Made by a program: the position numbers and the translations under genes
NCBI RefSeq assembly: GCF_900091955.1
Contig: NZ_FMDF01000149.1
Span: 1-64,000 of the forward strand
DNA: 64,000 bases
From: Streptomyces sp. Ncost-T10-10d
GTDB taxonomy: Bacteria > Actinomycetota > Actinomycetes > Streptomycetales > Streptomycetaceae
Direction of reading: 5' to 3'
Part shown: piece by piece, positions 18,065 through 26,208 of the stretch
Position numbering within the stretch: position 1 is the first letter of the stretch
Layout: each line of letters starts with the position of its first letter
The notes under the pieces: model-generated
What the model saw: only the letters and a program-made list of their open reading frames with translations
The model's database searches: none
What the model was told of the DNA's origin: nothing

Positions 18065-19057
18065 TCAGTCCCACGACCCCCGCGCCGGGGGCAGCCGGGC
18101 GATCTCCACGAGATCCTGCGCGGTCAGCGTCAGCCCGGCCGCCCCCGCGTTCTCCACCGCCCACCGCTCCCGCTTGGTCCCCGGCACCGGCACCACATGC
18201 GGCCCCTGCCGCAGCACCCAGGCCAACGCCACCTGCGCCACAGTCGCCCCGTGCCGCTCCGCGATCCGCCGCAGCCCGACCACCACCGGCTGGTTCGCCG
18301 CCATCATCTCGGCCGTGAACCGCGGATGCCTGGCCCGCAGATCGTCGGGCTCGAAGCCCTGTCCCGGGGTCAGCGTGCCCGTCAGATAGCCGTTCCCCAG
18401 GGGCATCGCCGCAAGCAGCCCCACACCCCGCGCCGAGCACCACGGAAGCAACGACTCCAGCGCCTCCGGCGACCACACCGACAGCTCCGCCTGCACCGCG
18501 CTCACCGGGAAGACCTGTTGCACCCGATCCAGCTGACGGATCGTTTCGTCATACATTCGGGCACCCGGCCGGCGTGAAGCCCGCGCCCCGACCGCACAGA
18601 GCCCGAGCGCCCGCACCTTCCCGGCGGTCACCAGCTCCGCCATCGCACCCCAGGTCTCCTCGACCGGCACCTCGGGATCGGCCCGGTGCAGCTGGTACAG
18701 ATCGATCACATCGGTCTGCAGCCGCCGCAGCGAGGCGTCACAGGCCCGCCGCACATAGCCGGGGCGGCCATTGGCGACGATGTGCTGATCGCCCACCAGC
18801 AGCCCGCACTTGGTGGAGACGAACGCATCGGACCTGCGGCCCTTCAGCGCCCGGCCCACCAGCAGCTCATTGGTGAAGGGGCCGTACATGTCGGCTGTGT
18901 CGAGCAGTTGGACGCCCGCGTCGAGCGCGGCGTGCACAGCACGCAACGCACGGTCACCGCGCTGCTGCGACGCGCTGTACGCCCAGCTCATCGGCATACA
19001 GCCAAGACCGACCGCACCCACGGCGAGCGCCGCCGCACCGAGACTCCTGCGCTCCAA
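18065..19057 (-). CDS. aldo/keto reductase
   Basis: A 330-residue NADPH-dependent oxidoreductase with the (beta/alpha)8 fold. The catalytic tetrad is visible: Asp and Tyr in LLDTADMYG, Lys in VSTKCG, His in LYQLHRAD. The C-terminal VPVPGTKRERW is the NADP phosphate-binding segment. Start is TTG 19057, preceded by GGAGGG with 9-base spacing; the encoded N-terminus MERRSLG is normal. Divergent from a hydroxyacid dehydrogenase, with a perfect 12-base inverted repeat between them. The substrate is unknown. Confidence 0.9.
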   Translation of the reverse strand: MERRSLGAAALAVGAVGLGCMPMSWAYSASQQRGDRALRAVHAALDAGVQLLDTADMYGPFTNELLVGRALKGRRSDAFVSTKCGLLVGDQHIVANGRPGYVRRACDASLRRLQTDVIDLYQLHRADPEVPVEETWGAMAELVTAGKVRALGLCAVGARASRRPGARMYDETIRQLDRVQQVFPVSAVQAELSVWSPEALESLLPWCSARGVGLLAAMPLGNGYLTGTLTPGQGFEPDDLRARHPRFTAEMMAANQPVVVGLRRIAERHGATVAQVALAWVLRQGPHVVPVPGTKRERWAVENAGAAGLTLTAQDLVEIARLPPARGSWD

Positions 19058-19076
19058 CTCCCCGAACCCTCCCTAA

Positions 19077-19118
19077 GGTCCCGTGACGACAGGACCTCGG
19101 CCCCGCCGTCACGGGACC
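19077..19118. promoter_or_regulatory. inverted repeat between divergent oxidoreductase genes
   Basis: GGTCCCGTGACG (19077-19088) and CGTCACGGGACC (19107-19118) are perfect complements separated by 18 bases. The position between two divergent genes suggests a shared operator, although a hairpin is also possible. Confidence 0.5.
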
Positions 19119-19190
19119 ACACCGCACCCCAAAGTAACCTCTGCCGGCCGCCGCCCCTCGCGCAGCCTCCCGAGGATTAGCCTCCTGACC

Positions 19191-20141
19191 ATGACTTCGA
19201 CGAAGACTCCCGACGTATGGATGCCGTTTCCCGCCGATGAGATCGAAGGACTCCCCGAGGGTCTCAACTACCACTTCTGGGACGGCGCGCAGGACTACCC
19301 GGCCGACCCGGCCCGCTGCGCCTTCTACGTCGTGCCCTACATGAAGGGTTCACAGATCGCGGTCCGACCGCTCGCCGACATGACACGGGTCCAGATCGTG
19401 CAGACGCTCTCCGCGGGCATCGACCATGTCGAGCCGGGGCTCGGTCTGCTGCCGGCCGGGGTGCGACTGTGCAATGCCAAGGGGGTCCACGAGGCGTCGA
19501 CCGCGGAGCTCGCCCTCGCGCTGATCCTCGCTTCCCTGCGCGGCTTCCCCGGGTTCGTCCACGGTCAGGACAAGGAGGAGTGGCGGGCCGGCTTCTACCC
19601 CGCGCTCGCCGACAAGTCCGTGCTGATCGTGGGGTACGGATCGATCGGGGCCGCCATCGAGGACCGGCTCGCGCCCTTCGAGTGTGCGCGGGTGGCGCGC
19701 GTCGCGCGCTCTGCGCGGACAACTGCACGCGGCCCCGTACACACGCTCGACGACCTGCCCGCGCTCCTGCCCGAAGCCGACGTCGTCGTGCTGTCCACCC
19801 CGCTGAACCCGTCCACGCAAGGGCTGGTGGGCGCGGAGTTCCTCGCCGCGATGCCGGACGGGGCGCTGCTCGTGAACGTCGCACGGGGCGGCGTCGTCGA
19901 CACCGAGTCGCTGCTGCTCGAACTGGAGTCCGGCCGGCTGCGCGCCGCCCTTGATGTCACCGACCCGGAACCGCTGCCCGCCGGCCATCCCCTCTGGCAT
20001 GCTCCGAACGTCCTGATCACTCCGCATGTGGGCGGCAGCACCTCGGCGTTCCAGCCGCGCGCCCGGCGTCTGGTGGCCGGACAGCTGAGCCGTTTCGCCG
20101 CAGGGGAGCCGGTGCAGAACGTCGTACGTACCACCGGTTGA
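19191..20141 (+). CDS. D-isomer 2-hydroxyacid dehydrogenase
   Basis: A 316-residue NAD(P)-dependent dehydrogenase. The Rossmann motif is GYGSIG, and the family catalytic residues are present: Arg in NVARGG, Glu in DVTDPEPLP, His in ITPHVGG. Shorter than SerA and without an ACT domain, so not a second phosphoglycerate dehydrogenase; glyoxylate/hydroxypyruvate or related 2-oxoacids are the usual substrates. ATG 19191 lacks a Shine-Dalgarno sequence, and GATTAG about 15 bases upstream could be a -10, consistent with a near-leaderless message. Confidence 0.9.
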   Translation: MTSTKTPDVWMPFPADEIEGLPEGLNYHFWDGAQDYPADPARCAFYVVPYMKGSQIAVRPLADMTRVQIVQTLSAGIDHVEPGLGLLPAGVRLCNAKGVHEASTAELALALILASLRGFPGFVHGQDKEEWRAGFYPALADKSVLIVGYGSIGAAIEDRLAPFECARVARVARSARTTARGPVHTLDDLPALLPEADVVVLSTPLNPSTQGLVGAEFLAAMPDGALLVNVARGGVVDTESLLLELESGRLRAALDVTDPEPLPAGHPLWHAPNVLITPHVGGSTSAFQPRARRLVAGQLSRFAAGEPVQNVVRTTG

Positions 20142-20367
20142 CCACGCTGCGGGTCCGTGCGGCTGCGTACCGTTCCGACAAGTGCCCGATCGTCACGGAG
20201 AGTAGATAAACTATGTCCCTGAGTGACTGGTCTGGTGTATCGTCCCGAAAGGGGCGCTGAGCCGAGGAAGGGACTGCGCCGGGGAGGACGCAACACGCGA
20301 GGGGGCGACGGGCGATGCACGGCCGATGGGCGAACGATCCGGCACCGCAGGGCAGTCGACGGCGACA

Positions 20368-20583
20368 GGGGCCTGTTCCGGGTTTCCCGTCGTCCGCCCG
20401 CAGGGTGGGCGACGCGGCGCCCGGTGCGTGCGATCGCCGAGCGGAGAGCCGTCCTCGTACGGGACGCTCTTGGGCGAGTCCGACAACGCGGCAGGGGGGT
20501 TCCCCCTGCTTGAGCGAAACCGAGTGCTCGAGGGAGTGCGTGCCGGGCGTCGCGGCACTGACGGAAATCCCGGAACAGGCCCC
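20368..20583 (+). repeat. long inverted repeat in the leader of the GGDEF gene
   Basis: Arms at 20368-20387 and 20563-20583 are complementary over 20 bases with one bulged base (core GGGGCCTGTTCCGGG). The 175-base interior has further local hairpins, including 20491-20509 and a GTCG...CGAC stem near 20390-20413. The 490 bases between the preceding gene (ending 20141) and GTG 20632 contain no other gene; an open frame from 20326 is low-complexity and not convincing. Confidence 0.55.
20491..20509 (+). repeat. GC hairpin element of a kind dispersed in Streptomyces
   Basis: GCAGGGGG / CCCCCTGC with a 3-base loop followed by TTGAGCGAAACCGAG. I recall near-identical hairpins with a GAGCGAA flank scattered between Streptomyces genes; that is memory, not a search. 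Confidence 0.45.
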
Positions 20584-20631
20584 AGCCGGGCGCCGGGCGC
20601 GTGCGCACCCGGCGGCGTCGGGTGCGCCCCG

Positions 20632-23469
20632 GTGAGCGCGCCGGCCGGCGCCCTCGGGGCGTTCCTCTCCCGGCGGTCCACCGTCGGCGGCGCGTCCGCA
20701 CTGGTCCTGCAGGTCCTGGTCGGCCTCGTCTGTGGCGGTTACGCGGTGGGGGCGGCCCTCGGCTGGGGTTCTTCGGAACTGGCGCTCATCATGGGGGATT
20801 TCGGCCTCAGCGCCGCCGCGCTGGTCGCGGCGGTCTCCTGCTTCCTCTACGCGCGGACCGGCGGCGACCGGTTCCGGCCCGCCTGGCTGCTGTTCGCGCT
20901 CTCCTCGCTCATGGCCGCAGGGGGCAATGCGGTCTGGGGCTGGTACGAGGTCGTGCTCGGGCGCCCGGTGCCCAGCCCCTCCCTCGCCGATGTCTTCTAC
21001 CTCTGCTTCGCGCCACCCGCCATCGTCGGGCTGCTCGTCCTCGCCAAACGCCCCGTCACCCGGGCCGGATGGTTCTGTCTCGCGCTGGACTCCTGGCTGA
21101 TCGGCGGATCGCTCCTCACGCTCTCCTGGAGCCTCGCCCTCGCCCATACCGCGCATCTCGTGGACGCCGAGGGCGCGAGCGTGGCCCGCGCGGCGCTCGC
21201 GCTGGCCTATCCGCTGCTCGATATCGTGCTTGTCTCCATGGTCCTGGCCCTGCACTTCCGGCGGTCCAACGCCAACCGCTCCGCGGTGAACACCGCCGTT
21301 GCCGCACTCGCCCTGACGGTCCTGTCCGACGCCCTGTTCACCTCCCCCCTGCTGCGCCAGACCTACCACTCCGGCCAGTTGCTGGACGCGGGCTGGTTCG
21401 CCGGTTCCCTGCTCCTCGCGTACGCACCCTGGGGGGCGAACGGCGCAAGGGGCAACGCCTTCCCGCCCCAAGGCGCGCCGCGCTCCACCAGCCGGCCCAT
21501 CGCGGGGTCGCTGGCCGCGCTGACGCCGTATCTCGCCGCCGCCGTCTGCACGCTCGGCATTCTCTACAGCGTCACCGAGGGGCGCCGGGTGGACCGCGTC
21601 GTGGTCTTCACCGGCTGCACGGTGGTGCTCGCCCTGGTCGTCCGGCAGGGCATCATGCTCGTCGACAACATCGCGCTCACCCAGGAGCTGGCACAGAAGG
21701 AGAACCACTTCCGCTCCCTGGTCCAGGGGTCCAGCGACGTCATCATGATCGCCGCCCCCACCGGCGTCCTGCGCTACGTCAGCCCCGCCGCCGCGGGGGT
21801 GTACGGGCGGGATGCCGACGACCTGGTCGGCGCCGAGCTCGCCTCGATCATCCACCCCGAGGACCTGGGGCGGGTGGTCCACGAGGTGCGCCGGTTCCTC
21901 GCCGCTTCTCCGCGGGAGGAGCCCACCACCCGGATCGAGTGCCGCTTCAGATCCGGTACGGGCGACTGGCTCAATGTCGAATCCACGGTCAACCGCCACC
22001 AGGGCGGGCTGATCCTCAACAGCCGCGATGTGACCGAACGGGTCCGGCTGCAGGCCCAGTTGCAGCACAACGCCGAGCACGACCCGCTCACCGACCTGCC
22101 CAACCGCGCCCTGTTCACCGAGCGGGTGCGCCAGGCCCTCGGCGGCCGCCGCTCCGGCGACCCCGGCACCGCCGTGCTCTTCATCGACCTCGATGGCTTC
22201 AAGGCGGTCAACGACCGCCTCGGCCACCAGGCGGGCGACGAGCTCCTCATCCAGGCCGCCCGCCGCCTCCATGAATCCGTACGGGCCGGTGACACCGCGG
22301 CCCGCCTCGGCGGTGACGAATTCGCGGCCATCATCCTCGGCGACGGCATCCGCGACCTGTCCGCCCGGGAATGTCAGGTCCACGAGATCGCCGACCGGCT
22401 GCGCCTCACCCTCTCCCAGCCGTACCGCATCGGCACCGGCGAGGTCCGGGTCGCAGCATCCATCGGGGTCGCCTTCGCCGAGCCCGGCATCTCTCCGAGC
22501 GACCTCATGCGCAATGCCGACCTCGCCATGTACCGCGCCAAGGCGGGAGGCAAGAACCGCGTCGAGCTGTACGCCCCGCAGATGCAGGCCGAAGTCGTAC
22601 GCCGCTCCGAACTGGCGACCCGGCTGCGCACCGCTCTGCGCGACGGCGAGTTCGCCCTGCTCCACCAGCCCGTGGTGCATCTCGCCAGCGGCACCGTCGC
22701 CGCCGTCGCCGCCCAGGCCCGCTGGCGCTCCGCCCAGGGCATCCTGTTCACCCCGGCCGAATTCCTCCGCGTCGCCGAGGACAGCGACCGCACGGCCGAA
22801 CTCGGCCGCTGGCTCCTCGAAGAGGCCGTCGAGCAGGCGGCCGACCGGGCCAGAGCCGGTCATCCGGTCTCCGTCGCCGTGCGGCTCTCCGCCCGCAGGC
22901 TCCTCGACAAGGGGATGCCGTTCGGCTCCGTCGAGGCGCTGCTCACCCGACACAGCCTGCCCTCCGGCGCCCTGATGATCGAGGTCGCCGACAGTGACCC
23001 CCGGATCTCCTTCGACGAACTCGAACAGCGTCTCGTCGCGCTGCGCCGGCTCGGTGTCCGCATCGCGCTCGACGGCTTCGGCAGTGGATACGCCGCGATC
23101 AATGCCCTGCGCCGGCTCCCCATCGACGTACTGAAACTGGACCGCGGTCTCGTCGAGGGTGTTGTGGAATCTGCCCGGCTGCACAAGATCACCAGCGGCC
23201 TCCTGCGCATCGCCTGCGACCTCGGCATGCAGTCCGTGGCCGATGGTGTCGACGTACCGGAGCAGGTCCTCGCACTGCGCGCCATGGGCTGTACGCACGG
23301 CCAGGGAATGGCCTTCTCCGGACCGCTCGACGAGTACCGGCTGCGCCGCGCCCTGGCCCGCGGCGAGTTCCCGGTGCCCGGCAGTGCCCCCGCCCAGCCG
23401 GTCCTGGCCGGCGGCTCGATCCCACTCCTCAGCGGCTCACATGTTGAGACGCCCGTCCCACCCACTTGA
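20632..23469 (+). CDS. membrane-bound PAS-GGDEF-EAL cyclic-di-GMP protein with degenerate EAL
   Basis: A 945-residue c-di-GMP protein: roughly nine or ten membrane helices (residues 20-345), a PAS domain (about 365-480), GGDEF, then EAL. The cyclase motif GGDEF is intact at 560-564, with an RxxD inhibitory site (RAGD, 551-554) exactly five residues before it, so it should make c-di-GMP with product inhibition. The phosphodiesterase half is not catalytic by sequence: EAL is AAQ (693-695), DDFGTG is DGFGSG (from 814), the metal-binding Asn of NxSARQ is Arg, and the EGVE motif reads DGVD. It may bind c-di-GMP instead. GTG 20632 is used; the preceding frame looks non-coding. This is the SCO5511-like gene in my recollection of S. 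coelicolor order. Confidence 0.9.
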   Translation: MSAPAGALGAFLSRRSTVGGASALVLQVLVGLVCGGYAVGAALGWGSSELALIMGDFGLSAAALVAAVSCFLYARTGGDRFRPAWLLFALSSLMAAGGNAVWGWYEVVLGRPVPSPSLADVFYLCFAPPAIVGLLVLAKRPVTRAGWFCLALDSWLIGGSLLTLSWSLALAHTAHLVDAEGASVARAALALAYPLLDIVLVSMVLALHFRRSNANRSAVNTAVAALALTVLSDALFTSPLLRQTYHSGQLLDAGWFAGSLLLAYAPWGANGARGNAFPPQGAPRSTSRPIAGSLAALTPYLAAAVCTLGILYSVTEGRRVDRVVVFTGCTVVLALVVRQGIMLVDNIALTQELAQKENHFRSLVQGSSDVIMIAAPTGVLRYVSPAAAGVYGRDADDLVGAELASIIHPEDLGRVVHEVRRFLAASPREEPTTRIECRFRSGTGDWLNVESTVNRHQGGLILNSRDVTERVRLQAQLQHNAEHDPLTDLPNRALFTERVRQALGGRRSGDPGTAVLFIDLDGFKAVNDRLGHQAGDELLIQAARRLHESVRAGDTAARLGGDEFAAIILGDGIRDLSARECQVHEIADRLRLTLSQPYRIGTGEVRVAASIGVAFAEPGISPSDLMRNADLAMYRAKAGGKNRVELYAPQMQAEVVRRSELATRLRTALRDGEFALLHQPVVHLASGTVAAVAAQARWRSAQGILFTPAEFLRVAEDSDRTAELGRWLLEEAVEQAADRARAGHPVSVAVRLSARRLLDKGMPFGSVEALLTRHSLPSGALMIEVADSDPRISFDELEQRLVALRRLGVRIALDGFGSGYAAINALRRLPIDVLKLDRGLVEGVVESARLHKITSGLLRIACDLGMQSVADGVDVPEQVLALRAMGCTHGQGMAFSGPLDEYRLRRALARGEFPVPGSAPAQPVLAGGSIPLLSGSHVETPVPPT

Positions 23470-23495
23470 CACGTTGTATGCGTCGGAGAGAGGGT
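23466..23495 (+). promoter_or_regulatory. promoter of the ilvB leader and ilvBNC operon
   Basis: TTGACA at 23466-23471, 18 bases, then GAGGGT at 23490-23495. The start point would fall at 23502-23503, exactly the ATG of the leader peptide, so the message is probably leaderless. The -35 box contains the stop codon of the upstream GGDEF gene. Confidence 0.7.
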
Positions 23496-23502
23496 CAATG
23501 CC

Positions 23503-23544
23503 ATGCGCACCCGAATTCTCGTACTTGGAAAGCGCGTCGGCTGA
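23503..23544 (+). CDS. ilvB leader peptide
   Basis: A 13-residue peptide, MRTRILVLGKRVG. The consecutive Ile-Leu-Val-Leu codons (23515-23526) are the sensor for branched-chain amino acid supply: a ribosome stalled there changes the fold of the following RNA. The stop lies inside the first stem of the downstream hairpins. This matches the leader peptide known ahead of ilvB in actinobacteria. Although GGAGAGAGGG lies upstream, it coincides with the predicted -10 and is probably not transcribed. Confidence 0.8.
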   Translation: MRTRILVLGKRVG

Positions 23545-23587
23545 AGCAGAGTCCCTCACTGACACTCTGCAGACCACACCGACGCGC
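23532..23587 (+). promoter_or_regulatory. ilvB leader antiterminator/pause structure
   Basis: GCGCGTCGG (23532-23540) pairs with CCGACGCGC (23579-23587) over nine bases, enclosing GCAGAGT (23546-23552) paired with ACTCTGC (23564-23570). The left outer arm covers the last sense codons of the leader peptide, so translation of the leader would disrupt it. Confidence 0.65.
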
Positions 23588-23588
23588 T

Positions 23589-23622
23589 CCCCTCGCTTGC
23601 CTCACGGCACGAGGGGTTTTTT
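23589..23622 (+). terminator. ilvB attenuator terminator
   Basis: CCCCTCG (23589-23595) pairs with CGAGGGG (23610-23616), with an inner TGCC/GGCA stem, followed directly by six T. A textbook intrinsic terminator 70 bases before ilvB, unusual in a genome where T-runs are rare. Confidence 0.85.
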
Positions 23623-23692
23623 GTTGCACTGACTCCAGGCAAAACCTCGTAAAACACCCGCAAAAACCCTCAGCTTCGAGAAGAGAATGCCG

Positions 23693-25558
23693 ATGACCGA
23701 GCAGGCCACCGGGGCCCACCATCCCCAGCCGCGGGCCCGTAACGGCGGATCGTCCGCCGCCACCGTTGAGCACGTCACGGGCGCGCAGTCCCTCATCCGG
23801 TCTCTCGAGGAGGTGGGGGCCGACACGGTATTCGGCATTCCCGGCGGTGCCATCCTTCCGGCGTACGACCCGATGATGGACTCCACCCGGGTCCGTCATG
23901 TGCTGGTCCGCCACGAGCAGGGCGCCGGACACGCCGCCACCGGCTACGCACAGGCCACCGGCAAGGTCGGCGTCTGCATGGCCACCTCCGGCCCCGGCGC
24001 CACCAACCTGGTCACGCCGATCGCCGACGCCCACATGGACTCCGTCCCGCTGGTCGCGATCACCGGTCAGGTCGCCTCCAAGGCCATCGGCACGGACGCC
24101 TTCCAGGAAGCCGACATCTGCGGCATCACGATGCCGGTCACCAAGCACAACTTCCTGGTCACCAAGGCCGAGGACATCCCGCACACCATCGCCGAGGCCT
24201 TCCACATCGCCTCCACCGGCCGTCCGGGTCCCGTCCTCGTCGACATCGCCAAGGACGCCCTGCAGGCGCAGACCACGTTCAGCTGGCCGCCCACCCAGGA
24301 CCTGCCCGGCTACCGCCCGGTCACCAAGCCGCACGCCAAGCAGATCCGCGAAGCCGCCAAGCTGATCACTCAGGCCAAGCGCCCGGTGCTGTACGTCGGC
24401 GGCGGTGTCATCAAGGCGGGGGCCACCGCCGAACTGAAGGTCCTCGCAGAGCTCACCGGAGCGCCCGTCACCACCACACTGATGGCGCTCGGCGCATTCC
24501 CCGACAGCCACCCGCTGCACGTCGGAATGCCGGGCATGCACGGTGCGGTCACCGCCGTCACCGCGCTGCAGAAGGCCGACCTGATCGTCGCCCTCGGAGC
24601 CCGATTCGACGACCGCGTCACCGGCAAGCTGGACAGCTTCGCCCCGTACGCCAAGATCGTCCACGCCGACATCGACCCGGCCGAGATCGGCAAGAACCGT
24701 GCCGCGGACGTCCCGATCGTGGGCGATGCCCGCGAGGTCCTGGCCGACCTGGTCCAGGCCGTCCAGGCCGAGCACAACGACGGTCACGTCGGTGAGGCCG
24801 CCCGGACGGGATATTCAGCCTGGTGGAAGGACCTCAACCGCTGGCGTGACACCTACCCGCTCGGCTACGACCTGCCCGAGGACGGCAGCCTCTCGCCGCA
24901 GCAGGTCATCCAGCGCATCGGTCAGCTCGCCCCCGAGGGCACGATCTTCGCGGCGGGTGTCGGCCAGCACCAGATGTGGGCCTCGCACTTCATCCAGTAC
25001 GAGCAGCCCGCCACCTGGCTGAACTCCGGCGGCGCCGGAACGATGGGTTACGCGGTCCCGGCCGCGATGGGCGCGAAGGCCGGCATGCCGGACCGTACGG
25101 TCTGGGCGATCGACGGCGACGGCTGCTTCCAGATGACCAACCAGGAACTCACCACCTGCGCGCTCAACAACATCCCGATCAAGGTCGCCATCATCAACAA
25201 CGGGGCGCTCGGGATGGTCCGCCAGTGGCAGACCCTGTTCTACAACCAGCGGTACTCCAACACCGTGCTGCACTCCGGCGCCGACACCGAGGGCGTCCCG
25301 GCGAAGGGCACCCGCGTCCCGGACTTCGTCAAACTGTCCGAGGCCATGGGCTGCCACGCGATCCGCTGCGAGGACCCGGCCGACCTGGACAAGGTCATCG
25401 AAGAGGCCAACTCCATCAACGACCGCCCCGTCGTGATCGACTTCATCGTCCACGAGGACGCCATGGTGTGGCCGATGGTCGCCGCCGGCACCTCCAACGA
25501 CGAGGTCATGGCCGCCCGTGGGGTCCGCCCCGACTTCGGCGACAACGAAGACGACTGA
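23693..25558 (+). CDS. ilvB: acetolactate synthase large (catalytic) subunit
   Basis: ThDP- and FAD-dependent enzyme (621 residues) that condenses pyruvate to acetolactate, or pyruvate plus 2-oxobutyrate to acetohydroxybutyrate: the first common step to valine, leucine and isoleucine. N-terminal ThDP half: GIPGGAILPAYD, with the catalytic Glu in VRHEQGAGHAATGYA. C-terminal GDGCFQMTNQEL begins the ThDP/Mg motif ending in NN. RFDDRVTGK is the FAD-region signature. ATG 23693 is preferred over ATG 23687 because GAGAAGAG (23678-23685) is properly spaced from it. First gene of ilvBNC, controlled by the attenuator upstream. Confidence 0.96.
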   Translation: MTEQATGAHHPQPRARNGGSSAATVEHVTGAQSLIRSLEEVGADTVFGIPGGAILPAYDPMMDSTRVRHVLVRHEQGAGHAATGYAQATGKVGVCMATSGPGATNLVTPIADAHMDSVPLVAITGQVASKAIGTDAFQEADICGITMPVTKHNFLVTKAEDIPHTIAEAFHIASTGRPGPVLVDIAKDALQAQTTFSWPPTQDLPGYRPVTKPHAKQIREAAKLITQAKRPVLYVGGGVIKAGATAELKVLAELTGAPVTTTLMALGAFPDSHPLHVGMPGMHGAVTAVTALQKADLIVALGARFDDRVTGKLDSFAPYAKIVHADIDPAEIGKNRAADVPIVGDAREVLADLVQAVQAEHNDGHVGEAARTGYSAWWKDLNRWRDTYPLGYDLPEDGSLSPQQVIQRIGQLAPEGTIFAAGVGQHQMWASHFIQYEQPATWLNSGGAGTMGYAVPAAMGAKAGMPDRTVWAIDGDGCFQMTNQELTTCALNNIPIKVAIINNGALGMVRQWQTLFYNQRYSNTVLHSGADTEGVPAKGTRVPDFVKLSEAMGCHAIRCEDPADLDKVIEEANSINDRPVVIDFIVHEDAMVWPMVAAGTSNDEVMAARGVRPDFGDNEDD

Positions 25559-25580
25559 GAGACAGAGAGAGACCGACTCC

Positions 25581-26108
25581 ATGTCCACCAAGCACACGCT
25601 CTCCGTCCTGGTCGAGAACAAGCCCGGTGTCCTCGCCCGGATCACCGCCCTGTTCTCCCGCCGCGGCTTCAACATCGACTCGCTCGCGGTCGGTACCACC
25701 GAACACCCCGACATCTCGCGCATCACCATCGTCGTCAATGTCGAGGACCTGCCTCTTGAGCAGGTGACCAAACAGCTCAACAAGCTGGTGAACGTCCTGA
25801 AGATCGTCGAACTCGAGCCGTCCGCTGCGATCCAGCGTGAGCTCGTCCTGGTGAAGGTCCGCGCCGACAACGAGACCCGCTCCCAGATCGTCGAGATCGT
25901 CCAGCTGTTCCGCGCCAAGACCGTGGACGTCTCCCCGGAGGCCGTCACGATCGAGGCGACCGGCGGCGCCGACAAGCTGGAGGCCATGCTCAAGATGCTG
26001 GAGCAGTACGGCATCAAGGAGCTGGTCCAGTCCGGCACCATCGCCATAGGGCGCGGCGCGCGCTCGATCACCGACCGTTCGCTGCGCGCCCTCGACCGTT
26101 CGGCCTAG
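25581..26108 (+). CDS. ilvN: acetolactate synthase small (regulatory) subunit
   Basis: A 175-residue regulatory subunit that activates IlvB and confers valine feedback inhibition. The N-terminal ACT domain begins TLSVLVENKPGVLARITALFSRRGFNIDSL, with the Gly and Asn of the effector site; the C-terminal activation domain contains RAKTVDVSPEAVTIEATG. ATG 25581 follows a purine-rich GAGAGACAGAGAGAG. It lies 22 bases after ilvB on the same transcript. Confidence 0.96.
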   Translation: MSTKHTLSVLVENKPGVLARITALFSRRGFNIDSLAVGTTEHPDISRITIVVNVEDLPLEQVTKQLNKLVNVLKIVELEPSAAIQRELVLVKVRADNETRSQIVEIVQLFRAKTVDVSPEAVTIEATGGADKLEAMLKMLEQYGIKELVQSGTIAIGRGARSITDRSLRALDRSA

Positions 26109-26208
26109 GCACCGCCACTTCGCCGCTCGTATGGCGAGACCCGAAAACGTATCTGACGCACCCCGCCGTACGGTGGGACGCAACACCTGCACACCAAGGA
26201 GAGACCCA

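Noticed and set aside
20142..20631. A c-di-GMP (GEMM) riboswitch before the GGDEF gene
   Set aside because: The conserved GEMM bases and tetraloop-receptor pattern are not visible; only inverted repeats are.
20326..20631. N-terminal extension of the GGDEF protein from 20326
   Set aside because: It would translate the inverted-repeat leader into low-complexity sequence; GTG 20632 leads directly into the first membrane helix.
20017..23298. A 1093-codon minus-strand frame across the GGDEF gene
   Set aside because: Composition is low-complexity Gly/Asp/Arg/Glu and the plus strand carries clear PAS, GGDEF and EAL-like domains.
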